DNA from: Nitrospinota bacterium
GTDB taxonomy: Bacteria > Nitrospirota > Nitrospiria > Nitrospirales > UBA8639
Reading direction: 5' to 3'
Assembly (NCBI GenBank): GCA_022561525.1
Contig: JADFRB010000115.1
Location: forward strand, 1-6,611
DNA length: 6,611 nt
Below the pieces are notes generated by a model. The model searched no databases. It was not told the origin of the DNA and saw nothing but the letters and a program-made list of their open reading frames with translations. Below are positions 6,455 to 6,611 of the stretch, one piece after another. The position numbers and the translations under genes are program-made. Each line of letters begins with the position of its first letter. Positions within the stretch are counted from its first letter, which is position 1.

Positions 6455-6611
6455 AGGGAATGTTCAAAAAAGCATGCCCTGAGTCTTTCCGAAGGGTCTA
6501 TCCAGCAAGGCCGCAGCCATTTTGACGCGCGGAGCGTACTCTTAGGGTTCGCGCAAGAATAACTTCCCCTATTTGGGTGCTGAGACGCCTGTCTGGCAAG
6601 GCGCGAGGACT
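6455..6611. repeat. Probable dispersed intergenic repeat, cut by the window edge
   Basis: No believable reading frame or RNA gene is visible between 6360 and 6611. From about 6455 the sequence carries wording that I associate with long intergenic repeats in Nitrospira: TGTTCAAAAAA, then TCCAGCAAGGCCG (6501-6513), a GGAGCGTACTC segment, and TCTGGCAAGGCGC (6592-6604). The two CAAGGC segments resemble each other, hinting at an internally repeated unit. The boundaries are guesses, and the right edge lies outside the window. Confidence 0.35.

Noticed and set aside
1..6611. CRISPR array, insertion sequence, tRNA or rRNA, phage or defence genes
   Set aside because: No regularly spaced repeats, transposase motifs, cloverleaf-like or rRNA sequence, or defence-family motifs were seen on either strand.

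Overview
All seven genes in this window lie on the plus strand. I think the DNA comes from a free-living Gram-negative bacterium, most likely a Nitrospira-like member of the Nitrospirota. The basis is the gene mix (long-form dCTP deaminase, a KamA-type aminomutase, and the paired glycosyltransferases once called rSAM/selenodomain-associated), base composition that looks close to 50% GC, and intergenic palindromes that remind me of repeats in Nitrospira genomes. No marker gene settles the taxon, so treat it as a moderate-to-low confidence inference.

Layout. 1-1524: a large protein with ATP-grasp / glutathionylspermidine synthase-like motifs; its true start may lie left of the window. 1525-1693: a gap with an imperfect inverted repeat. 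1694-1927: a small CPEC glutaredoxin-like protein, followed at once by a likely intrinsic terminator. 2038-4777: a tight three-gene block with a KamA-family radical SAM/PLP aminomutase, a two-domain dCTP deaminase, and a four-helix membrane protein, joined by a 2-base gap and then a 7-base overlap (or 2-base gap, depending on the start). 4778-4909: a gap with a short direct repeat and a nested palindromic element. 4910-6359: two overlapping genes for the two glycosyltransferase families (TIGR04283-like and TIGR04282-like) now linked to arsenosugar biosynthesis. 6360-6611: no gene visible; it holds a weak hairpin and what looks like a dispersed intergenic repeat.

How the genes work together. 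The aminomutase is expected to make beta-lysine (for elongation factor P modification or as an osmolyte precursor), and the deaminase supplies dUTP for dTMP synthesis. They share a transcript by layout, but I see no metabolic link between them. The two glycosyltransferases very probably act in one pathway, but the radical SAM and methyltransferase partners that usually go with them are not in the window. I see no mobile element, CRISPR array, RNA gene or defence system. The less ordinary points are the orphan glycosyltransferase pair, the ATP-grasp-like protein beside a glutaredoxin, and the structured intergenic repeats.
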